Assembly (NCBI GenBank): GCA_014239505.1
Contig: JAAZYT010000029.1
Span: 1-5,869, forward strand
DNA length: 5,869 nucleotides
Origin: Fidelibacterota bacterium
GTDB lineage: Bacteria; Fidelibacterota; Marinisomatia; Marinisomatales; TCS55
Direction of reading: 5' to 3'
Shown piece by piece: positions 1 to 5,869 of this stretch; within the stretch, counting starts at the first letter, position 1, and each line of letters begins with the position of its first letter. A model generated the notes under the pieces. It had not been told where the DNA came from and made no database searches. It saw only the letters and a program-made list of their open reading frames with translations. A program made the position numbers and the translations under genes.

Positions 1-6
1 CTCAAG

Positions 7-81
7 TCGGGGTGAAAGGATTCGAACCTTCGACCCCCTGCTCCCAAAGCAGGTGCGCTAACCGGGCTGCGCCACACCCCG
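7..81 (-). tRNA. tRNA-Pro, anticodon TGG
   Basis: Read on the minus strand, this forms a complete cloverleaf. The 7-bp acceptor stem pairs CGGGGTG (75-81) with CACCCCG (8-14), with A at the discriminator (7). The D arm has GCGC/GCGC. The anticodon stem is CCTGC/GCAGG around the loop TTTGGGA (42-48), and the T arm carries the TTCGAAT loop. The anticodon TGG occupies 44-46 and reads proline CCA codons, with wobble to others. The body closely resembles known bacterial tRNA-Pro(TGG), including the C1-G72 pair. The bases after the discriminator are CTTGAG, so CCA is not encoded and must be added by a CCA-adding enzyme. The gene lies 40 bp downstream of tRNA-His on the same strand, so the two are probably co-transcribed. 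Confidence 0.97.
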
Positions 82-121
82 AAATTTTATCAGTTTTATA
101 AAAGAATTAATTTAAAATGTG

Positions 122-196
122 GGTGAGTGATGGGTCTCGAACCCACAACCTCCTGAACCACAATCAGGTGCTCTAACCAATTGAGCTACACCCACC
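122..196 (-). tRNA. tRNA-His, anticodon GTG
   Basis: Read on the minus strand, the acceptor stem pairs GTGGGTG (189-195) with CACTCAC (123-129), with one G-T wobble. The base at 196 supplies the extra G at position -1, and the discriminator at 122 is C. The G-1/C73 pair is the identity element of bacterial tRNA-His. The anticodon stem CCTGA/TCAGG closes the loop TTGTGGT (157-163), with anticodon GTG at 159-161. The T loop is TTCGAGA. The bases after C73 read CAC, so a 3' CCA is not encoded. Some annotators would end the gene at 195 by omitting G-1. It is the upstream member of a two-tRNA group with tRNA-Pro. Confidence 0.97.
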
Positions 197-341
197 ATTT
201 AAATCTTTTAAATAACTTGTAATCGAGCCGCTGAAATTAGGTGAATTATTCGCAACTATTAAATAGAAAATTAATGGAACTGAAAAAACCTATTTTCATT
301 CAAGATAGTAGAATTAGAAAGTAATTAACGTAATTTTTCAT
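197..341. promoter_or_regulatory. divergent intergenic region, presumed promoters
   Basis: This 145-bp AT-rich spacer separates the leftward tRNA pair from the rightward permease gene, so it should hold start signals for both directions. That follows from gene orientation. I could not identify a convincing -35/-10 pair or a Bacteroidota-type -33/-7 pair on either strand. TAGAAT at 309-314 resembles a -10 box for the rightward genes, but no good -35 lies about 17 bp upstream of it. A short odd palindrome, CTATT-A-AATAG, sits at 256-266 and could be chance in such AT-rich DNA. There is no ribosome-binding site of the AGGAGG type before the ATG at 342. Confidence 0.4.
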
Positions 342-1739
342 ATGCGCCTTTTAACCAGATATATAGTTAAACAACTATTCATGCCATTTATCTTTTCATT
401 ACTGATAATAGTTTTTATTTTATTTACACAGTTTTTATTAAGGGCAATAGATAGGTTTATTGGAAAGGGTTTAGATCCAGGAGTAATATTTGAATACCTC
501 TTTCTTAATTTAGGTTGGATTGCTGCCCTTGCAGTTCCAATGGCTGTATTAGTAGCTGCTTTAATGTCATTTGGTCAATTTTCTGAAGATAATGAAATAA
601 CTGCAATGCGAGCTTCTGGAATAAGTTTTACAACAATCGTTCGTCCGGCTCTTATAATGGGATTTATTATTGCAGGAACTCTTATTCTATTTAATGCTTT
701 TATTATGCCAGAAATGAATTTTAAAGCAAGGATGCTTTCAGGTGATATTTATAGAAAACGACCAGATTTAAATATTGAGCCAGGTTATTTCATGGATGAT
801 CTCCCAGACTATAGTATTATTATTCGTGAAAAAGAAAATGATACATTGAAAGATGTTCGAATTTTTAGTAAAAGTGGTCGCGAAACTCAAACAAGTATCC
901 ACTCAAAGACTGGAGAACTTTCAACTATTGATGATGCAATTATTTTAGATTTATTTAATGGAGAAATTCACGAATTAGATTTGCGAGATTATGGTAATTA
1001 TAGGCGTATAGAATTCGTTAAACATAAAATTACTATTCCCGCAGATGATCTTTTCTTAAATCGCAGGGATACTACTAGTAGGTCAGATAGAGAAATGACA
1101 ATTGGTATGATTATTGATAAAAGAGAAAATATTTTATTGAGACAGAATATTGTGAAAGCTAGAATTGGAAGAGCTTTTATAAGAACAGGGCTTGATAGTA
1201 TTGTTCCTCCAACTTTTGAAGCCTCTGAATTTGCTATAACTAAGTATAAAGAATCATTCTCCAGTGACACATCAAAATCTGGTGATGAAATTTATAGAAA
1301 AGAAAAAGATATAGATATTGCAATTAGACAATTACGGAATGAATACAATCTTTTAAGAAGTTATAACAAGTCAGATAATAAATATGAAGTAGAACTACAC
1401 AAAAAATTCTCATTACCCGTTGCATGTATTTTATTTATCATGACTGGTGCATCTCTAGGTGTACTTTTTAGAAAAGGTGGCTTTACAATTGCGACAAGTC
1501 TATCATTTGGGTTTTTTCTTGTTTATTACGTATTAATGATTGGCGGTGAAGATCTTGCTGATCGAACTATACTTACCCCAATGGTTGGAATTTGGTTTCC
1601 CAATATATTACTATTTATAATTGCTACTTATCTCTTACTCCATACTGTAAGAGAACAGCCACCTCTTCGTTTTGATCTCAATATTTTTAAAAAAATAAAA
1701 AGTAAACTAAATGAATCCAAAAGCTCTGATTCAACATAA
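342..1739 (+). CDS. lptF: LptF/LptG-family lipopolysaccharide export permease (LptF-like)
   Basis: This 465-residue inner-membrane protein belongs to the YjgP/YjgQ family. LptF and LptG are the membrane subunits of the LptB2FG ABC transporter, which extracts LPS from the inner membrane and passes it to the periplasmic Lpt bridge. Six hydrophobic segments are visible, at about residues 12-33, 54-77, 101-122, 356-376, 380-400 and 414-434, in the family's 3+3 arrangement. A beta-rich periplasmic region of jellyroll type spans about 130-240. The motif ELHKKFSLPVAC (351-362) before segment four and GVLFRKGGF (373-381) after it are typical of the family. The choice of LptF over LptG rests on the E-x-H-(K/R)-F-S-x-P pattern and is moderate. 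About 100 extra residues (roughly 245-350), charged and partly helical, precede segment four, so the protein is longer than the roughly 360-residue enterobacterial forms. The ATG at 342 gives the expected short cytoplasmic N-terminus (MRLLTRYIVKQL). No Shine-Dalgarno is visible. It is first in a likely operon and its 3' end overlaps the next gene by 29 nt. Confidence 0.93.
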   Translation: MRLLTRYIVKQLFMPFIFSLLIIVFILFTQFLLRAIDRFIGKGLDPGVIFEYLFLNLGWIAALAVPMAVLVAALMSFGQFSEDNEITAMRASGISFTTIVRPALIMGFIIAGTLILFNAFIMPEMNFKARMLSGDIYRKRPDLNIEPGYFMDDLPDYSIIIREKENDTLKDVRIFSKSGRETQTSIHSKTGELSTIDDAIILDLFNGEIHELDLRDYGNYRRIEFVKHKITIPADDLFLNRRDTTSRSDREMTIGMIIDKRENILLRQNIVKARIGRAFIRTGLDSIVPPTFEASEFAITKYKESFSSDTSKSGDEIYRKEKDIDIAIRQLRNEYNLLRSYNKSDNKYEVELHKKFSLPVACILFIMTGASLGVLFRKGGFTIATSLSFGFFLVYYVLMIGGEDLADRTILTPMVGIWFPNILLFIIATYLLLHTVREQPPLRFDLNIFKKIKSKLNESKSSDST

Positions 1740-2997
1740 GTCTAATGGAGAGGAAATCTCTAAACTTGACTTAACTACTTTTATTTCATCATATCTAAAA
1801 AATACTATCTCTGAAGATGACATGATCCTTTTTTTGAAGGCTGTCCATCTTAATGGGATGACCACTGATGAAACATATGTTTTTACAGAAGTAATGATAG
1901 ACTCTGGCGAAAGAATTAAGTTTTCAAATATAGATAACTATATTGTTGACAAACATTCTACTGGTGGAGTTGGTGATAAGGTTTCGATTATACTCGCTCC
2001 TTTAATGGCTGCTAGTGGTTTAGCAATTCCAATGATTGCAGGAAGAAGCTTAGGTCATACTGGAGGAACTATTGATAAATTAGAAACAATTCCAAATCTG
2101 AATTTGAATCTTACTATCAAAGAATTTAAATCTAATGTTGAAAATCATGGTATTAGCATCATGGAACAATCTGATTCTATTTGCCCAGCGGACAAAAAAA
2201 TGTATGCACTACGAGATGTAACAAATACGATAGACTCTACTCCATTGATCTGTGGATCTATAATGAGCAAAAAAATTGCTGAAGGGATTGAAGGGTTGGT
2301 TTTAGATATAAAAACAGGTAATGGTGCTTTTATGAATACTATAGACAAAGCCGTTAAGCTTGGAAATGCACTCCAAAAAATTGGAGAAAGTTTTAATGTT
2401 AAAACAGATATAGTTTATTCTAGCATGAATCAACCCCTTGGTAATACTGCAGGTATGTGGTGCGAGATAGAAGAATCTATATCTACTTTAAAAGGAGAAG
2501 GACCAAAGGACCTTATGGATTTAACGTACCAATTAGGAAGTAAATTATTGGTCCAAGCTGGGATTACTAAATCAGAAACTGCTGCTATTGCTATTCAAGA
2601 AAATTTGATTCAATCTGGTAAAGCATATCAAAAATTTGAGGAGTTTGTTCATGCTCAGAATGGTATAACTTCAAAATTATTAAGTGTAAATACACCAAAA
2701 TATGAGATACTAATCAATGCAGATAAAAGTGGTTATATAACAGCAATGGATACCTTAAAAATAGGCTGGGCTCTAGTAGACTTAGGATGTGGAAGAAGAA
2801 AGAAAAATGACAAGCTAGATTCTACAGCCGGAATAGATTTCTTTGTAAAAATTGGCGATTCAATAAAATCAGGTGATCCTATTTTTAGATGTTTTAATTC
2901 TAATAAAAGAAGATTAGATAGAGCTTCAAAAAATTTATTAAAGACTATAAATATTGGTTCAGAAAAAATAAACCATCAACTATTTATTAATAGTTAA
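1711..2997 (+). CDS. deoA: thymidine phosphorylase / pyrimidine-nucleoside phosphorylase
   Basis: This full-length enzyme (428 residues; family about 430-440) performs reversible phosphorolysis of thymidine or deoxyuridine to base plus 2-deoxyribose-1-phosphate, a cytosolic pyrimidine-salvage step. The helical N-terminal domain (about 1-70) is followed by the phosphate-binding segment KHSTGGVGD (81-89), then GRSLGHTGGTIDKLE (111-125), then YALRDVTNTIDSTPLI (165-180) with SIMSKK (183-188). The C-terminal PYNP domain (about 330-395) ends in the usual DLGCGRRKK and GDSIKSGDP segments. Numbering runs three behind E. coli DeoA as I recall it, placing pyrimidine-contacting Arg168, Ser183 and Lys187 and phosphate-site Lys81, Ser83, Ser92 and Thr120. 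Met108 falls where thymidine-specific enzymes have Met and broader Pdp enzymes have Lys, so I favour DeoA over Pdp; this rests on remembered numbering. Ala110 replaces a usual phosphate-site Ser. The ATG at 1711 is supported because the N-terminal ALIQHKSNGEEIS aligns with the family's usual beginning. The start lies inside the permease gene, without a Shine-Dalgarno, suggesting translational coupling. Confidence 0.95.
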   Translation: MNPKALIQHKSNGEEISKLDLTTFISSYLKNTISEDDMILFLKAVHLNGMTTDETYVFTEVMIDSGERIKFSNIDNYIVDKHSTGGVGDKVSIILAPLMAASGLAIPMIAGRSLGHTGGTIDKLETIPNLNLNLTIKEFKSNVENHGISIMEQSDSICPADKKMYALRDVTNTIDSTPLICGSIMSKKIAEGIEGLVLDIKTGNGAFMNTIDKAVKLGNALQKIGESFNVKTDIVYSSMNQPLGNTAGMWCEIEESISTLKGEGPKDLMDLTYQLGSKLLVQAGITKSETAAIAIQENLIQSGKAYQKFEEFVHAQNGITSKLLSVNTPKYEILINADKSGYITAMDTLKIGWALVDLGCGRRKKNDKLDSTAGIDFFVKIGDSIKSGDPIFRCFNSNKRRLDRASKNLLKTINIGSEKINHQLFINS

Positions 2998-3013
2998 TTA
3001 CTAATTGAATTAT

Positions 3014-3913
3014 ATGATATGTAAAAAAACACTATTGCTTAAATATATACTCATAATTTTTATTATAAGTTTTACCACTGGCTGTGCAAACTACATTGCT
3101 AAAGATTTAATAAAGCCCAATAAAAATATTAAAAGTCATAAAAGTAAAATTAATGATATTGAAATGTCTTACTACACATTAGGAGATAAAAATAAATATC
3201 CACTTATATTTTTACATGGAGCTTTAGTTTTTACTGATTATTATAATGATCTAATAGAAGATTTATCAAAAGAATACTATATAATTGCAATTGATATAAG
3301 AGGTCATGGCAGAACAACTATAGGAAATAATTCTTTTTCTTTTACACAAATTAGTAATGATATAATTCAATTATTAGATCAGCTTGAAATAAATGAATTC
3401 AATTTGGTTGGCCATAGCTTGGGTGGAATAATATTACTTTATTTATCTAAAGATTACCCCAATAGAATTAACAAAGGTGTTTCAATAGCTTCTTTATACC
3501 ATTATAATGGTATTGATTTTAACAACGACAAATTCAAATTTTTTACTCAGAATGGTTTTAGGAAAGAAAAAGGGTTGTATTCAAATTTTATTCTTAAGGT
3601 TATTGATAAATCATATCATAGGATAGGTGAATTTGATAAATATAAAAAAACAAAAGTGATTTTATCTGAGACTGATTCAGTTATTTACCCTAATCTTACT
3701 ACTTTAGACCTAAATAAAATAGAAACACCTATCTTAGTATTTGTTGCAGAAAAAGATAAATTAATTAAGCCTTCCCACACTATAGAAATGTCAGAAGAAC
3801 TTATAAATAGTGAGTATATAATAATTAAGAATGCAAATCATGACCGGATAGTTATTGGGGGAAAGTATAGAAAATTAATTTCTACAAATATTTTTGATTT
3901 TTTAAAACTTTAA
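3014..3913 (+). CDS. alpha/beta-hydrolase fold lipoprotein, substrate unknown
   Basis: Counting from the ATG at 3014 this is 299 residues. A lipoprotein signal peptide is visible: a basic start (MICKKTLLLK), a hydrophobic stretch, and TTGC with the acceptor Cys24. The -3 position is Thr rather than the usual Leu, so the lipobox is permissive. The mature part has the alpha/beta-hydrolase core: oxyanion-hole HG at 68-69, the DIRGHGRT turn at 94-101, nucleophile elbow GHSLG with Ser135, acid Asp248 in EKDKLI, and base His276 in NANHD. The whole catalytic triad is present, so an active serine esterase, lipase or related hydrolase in the envelope is likely. The substrate cannot be read from sequence. 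The cap region (about 160-220) is short and lysine-rich. An in-frame TTG at 3005 would add three residues, but the ATG is the more ordinary start and suits the signal peptide. The gene lies 16 nt after the phosphorylase stop, so it is probably in the same operon. It is clearly more AT-rich than the PBP gene. Confidence 0.88.
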   Translation: MICKKTLLLKYILIIFIISFTTGCANYIAKDLIKPNKNIKSHKSKINDIEMSYYTLGDKNKYPLIFLHGALVFTDYYNDLIEDLSKEYYIIAIDIRGHGRTTIGNNSFSFTQISNDIIQLLDQLEINEFNLVGHSLGGIILLYLSKDYPNRINKGVSIASLYHYNGIDFNNDKFKFFTQNGFRKEKGLYSNFILKVIDKSYHRIGEFDKYKKTKVILSETDSVIYPNLTTLDLNKIETPILVFVAEKDKLIKPSHTIEMSEELINSEYIIIKNANHDRIVIGGKYRKLISTNIFDFLKL

Positions 3914-3921
3914 GTTGACTA

Positions 3922-5869
3922 CTAATCTCTTCGATGAACTTTACAGACTTGAGATGGTTCTGTACCTGAAATAAAAATTTCTGTCTCAACTGGACAAAGG
4001 TTTGTTGGCTTATTCTTTGTCGTTGCACATATTTCTAAATCAATAACTCCACTTGGTCTTTCAAACGGTAATTGTTTCAAACCTAGTGTATCATGAGCTG
4101 AAGCCATAAACTTGGCCCATGCAGGCAAAGCAGCTCGAGAACCATCTTGTTTCTCTCCCAAACTAACTCTAGGGTCATCTACACCTATCCAAACTCCAGC
4201 AGCTAATTGTTTTGAAAAGCCTACAAACCAAGCATCTGTCCAGTTTTGAGTAGTTCCAGTTTTCCCTCCAGCTGGATGATAAAAATTATGGCGCCATCTT
4301 GCACTTCCACCCGTCCCTGCATCCATGACAGTTTGAAGCATAGATGTCATTACATAGGCAGATTCTTCCCTCAAGACTTCTTCACGAATTGGATAATATT
4401 CTTTAATAGTATTCCCATACCTATCTTCCACGCGAGTAATAGCAAAAGGTTGACTTAATACACCTTTATTTGAGAAGGCTGAATAAGCATTAACCACATC
4501 AAGTAGATAAACTTCTGAAGTACCCAAAGCGATTGCATCAACTGCTCTTATATTAGTATTAATACCCATTCGATTGGCAGTAGCTTTTACTTCTGAAGCT
4601 GGGACCAATTCTTTTACAACTCTTACTGCAATTAGATTGATAGATTTACGTATGGCTTCACGTAAAGTTGTTAATCCACTAGTTGTACCATCATAATTAC
4701 GAGGCATCCATTTTTCCCATTCGCCTTCAGAATTTAGAACACGAAGGACAAGAGGTTGATTTAATAATTGTTTAGAAACTGGATATCCATTATCAATAGC
4801 TGTTGCATAAACAAAAGGTTTAAATACTGAGCCTGGTTGTCTTTTTGCTTGTACTGCTCGATTATATTGATCATGATAATCTGGTCGCCCACCTACCATC
4901 GCAAGGATAGCTCCGCTTCTAGGATCCAAAGCCACAAAAGCACCTTGAACTAATAATTTATTTCGTAAATCTATATATAAGGAAGAGTCTCCTTCCATCA
5001 TCATTTTTACAGTATCTTCAGGAAAAATCCCTAGATATGCTAATTGAGAAAACTCTTCTTCATTATTAAAAAGACGAGAATTTAATTTTTTTTGGTTCTT
5101 ACTAATTGACTCCATAAGAGCCTTTTCTGCTAAACTTTGTAAGCGTGTATCAAGTGTTGTATAAATTTTTAACCCATCTCGGTAGATGTTAACTCCTAAT
5201 TGCTCATCTTCTTTTTCCATTGTTCTTCGAATGTATTCTGTAAAGTATGGGGCACTTCCTTTCGTTTGCTTTTGCGCTATATTTTCAGATTTAATTGCTC
5301 TAGCCTCAGAAAAAATATCTTTTGTAATAAATTTTTGATCACGCATAACGCGAAGCACTACATTTCTTTTATAGTGTGCCCTTTCAGGATGTCTTACTGG
5401 ACTATACCTAGCAGGAGCTGGCAATATTCCTACTAACATTGCAGATTCACCTAAATTCAACCCACTGGCATCTTTAGAAAAATAGCGTTTTGCTGCTGCT
5501 TGCACTCCATAAGTACCGTGACCAAAATGAACATTATTTAAATACATTTCAAGAATTTCATCTTTTGTATAGGTTCTTTCGATCTGAATTGCAGTTATAA
5601 TTTCTTTTATTTTTCTAACGATTGTCTTTTTAAAACCAATCGTATCATACAATGTTCTTGCCACTTGTTGTGTTAAAGAACTAAATCCTTGAGCGTATCC
5701 AAGGTTTATTATATTTATAGCAATAGCTCTTAATATACTTCGTGAGTCTATACCCCAATGACTATAGAACCTTCGATCTTCAGATGCAATTACAGCATTT
5801 TTCATATTATTTGGAATCTGATCAAGGCTAATAAAAATACGTTTTTCTAAATATAATTCATCTAGAATC
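3922..5869 (-). CDS. class A penicillin-binding protein (PBP1A type), N-terminus outside window
   Basis: This bifunctional peptidoglycan synthase polymerises lipid II and cross-links stem peptides on the outer face of the inner membrane. 648 residues are visible. The frame stays open to the right edge: the 21 codons upstream of the Met at 5803-5805 read ILDELYLEKRIFISL then DQIPNN, the normal sequence before MKNAVIASEDRRFY. That Met is therefore internal. The true start, cytoplasmic tail and membrane anchor are missing. Numbering from it, the GT51 domain has EDRRFYSHWGID (Glu9 catalytic), GFSSLTQQVAR (40-50), RKIKE (64-68), KDEILEMYLN (81-90) and a YGVQAAAKRYF segment (99-109). The transpeptidase domain has the SxxK motif in PGSVFKP (Ser326, Lys329), SIN (388-390) and KTGTT (515-519). 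All key catalytic residues are present. The C-terminal tail has three cysteines (593, 604, 621). The gene ends with TAG, 8 nt from the convergent hydrolase stop. It is richer in GC than the hydrolase gene. Confidence 0.97.
   Translation of the reverse strand, partial: ILDELYLEKRIFISLDQIPNNMKNAVIASEDRRFYSHWGIDSRSILRAIAINIINLGYAQGFSSLTQQVARTLYDTIGFKKTIVRKIKEIITAIQIERTYTKDEILEMYLNNVHFGHGTYGVQAAAKRYFSKDASGLNLGESAMLVGILPAPARYSPVRHPERAHYKRNVVLRVMRDQKFITKDIFSEARAIKSENIAQKQTKGSAPYFTEYIRRTMEKEDEQLGVNIYRDGLKIYTTLDTRLQSLAEKALMESISKNQKKLNSRLFNNEEEFSQLAYLGIFPEDTVKMMMEGDSSLYIDLRNKLLVQGAFVALDPRSGAILAMVGGRPDYHDQYNRAVQAKRQPGSVFKPFVYATAIDNGYPVSKQLLNQPLVLRVLNSEGEWEKWMPRNYDGTTSGLTTLREAIRKSINLIAVRVVKELVPASEVKATANRMGINTNIRAVDAIALGTSEVYLLDVVNAYSAFSNKGVLSQPFAITRVEDRYGNTIKEYYPIREEVLREESAYVMTSMLQTVMDAGTGGSARWRHNFYHPAGGKTGTTQNWTDAWFVGFSKQLAAGVWIGVDDPRVSLGEKQDGSRAALPAWAKFMASAHDTLGLKQLPFERPSGVIDLEICATTKNKPTNLCPVETEIFISGTEPSQVCKVHRRD

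Noticed and set aside
256..266. Palindrome CTATT-A-AATAG in the divergent spacer, possible operator
   Set aside because: Only 5 bp per arm in very AT-rich DNA with no second copy; likely chance.
274..324. A 16-codon ORF (MELKKPIFIQDSRIRK) upstream of the permease, possibly a leader peptide
   Set aside because: It has no ribosome-binding site, no run of a regulatory amino acid and no attenuator-like hairpins after it. An ORF this short is expected by chance.
998..1270. Minus-strand 90-codon ORF inside the permease gene
   Set aside because: It is antisense to a well-supported coding region, with no recognisable domain.
1684..1702. T5-A7 run near the end of the permease gene as a programmed frameshift site
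   Set aside because: The run is not in the phase of a canonical X-XXY-YYZ slippery heptamer. Losing one A leads at once to a TAA, so it would not fuse the permease to the phosphorylase.
2145..2348. Minus-strand 67-codon ORF inside the phosphorylase gene
   Set aside because: It is antisense to the conserved active-site region of the phosphorylase and has no recognisable features.
3905..3941. AACTT/AAGTT inverted repeats around the convergent stops as a bidirectional terminator
   Set aside because: The arms are 5 bp and AT-rich. One pair has a 1-nt loop that cannot form and the other a loop of about 20 nt, with no T-tract.
4246..4458. Plus-strand 70-codon ORF inside the PBP gene
   Set aside because: It lies antisense to the transpeptidase KTG region; a reading-frame shadow.
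5200..5436. Plus-strand 78-codon ORF rich in Phe and Cys inside the PBP gene
   Set aside because: Its composition is what the complement of a Lys/Glu/Arg-rich coding region produces; no start signal or domain.

Overview
This 5.9 kb window is low-GC chromosomal DNA from a Gram-negative (diderm) bacterium. The diderm call rests on an LptF/LptG-family lipopolysaccharide-export permease and a lipoprotein signal peptide. The genes whose starts are visible have no convincing Shine-Dalgarno sequence, and neither tRNA gene encodes its 3' CCA. Together with the style of the long LptF homologue, this suggests the Fibrobacterota-Chlorobiota-Bacteroidota (FCB) group or a relative such as Candidatus Marinimicrobia. 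That placement is inference only; nothing here is diagnostic to phylum.

Layout, left to right. Two tRNA genes lie on the minus strand: tRNA-Pro(TGG) at 7-81 and tRNA-His(GTG) at 122-196. A 145-bp spacer (197-341) separates them from a divergent plus-strand cluster of three tightly packed genes: an LptF-type permease (342-1739), a thymidine/pyrimidine-nucleoside phosphorylase (1711-2997, overlapping the permease by 29 nt) and a small alpha/beta-hydrolase lipoprotein (3014-3913, 16 nt further on). A class A penicillin-binding protein of the PBP1A type on the minus strand runs into this cluster tail to tail, with 8 nt between the stop codons. Its reading frame is still open at the right edge, so its N-terminus lies outside the window.

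Functionally, three of the four proteins belong to the cell envelope: LPS transport through the inner membrane, a lipid-anchored hydrolase, and peptidoglycan polymerisation and cross-linking. The phosphorylase is a nucleoside-salvage enzyme and is probably only co-transcribed with its neighbours. The hydrolase gene is visibly more AT-rich than the PBP gene and has no assignable substrate, which makes it the least-explained gene here.

I found no CRISPR array, insertion sequence, integrase, toxin-antitoxin pair, large repeat or other sign of an undescribed system. This looks like an ordinary housekeeping region. The findings are mainly boundary corrections and residue-level oddities.
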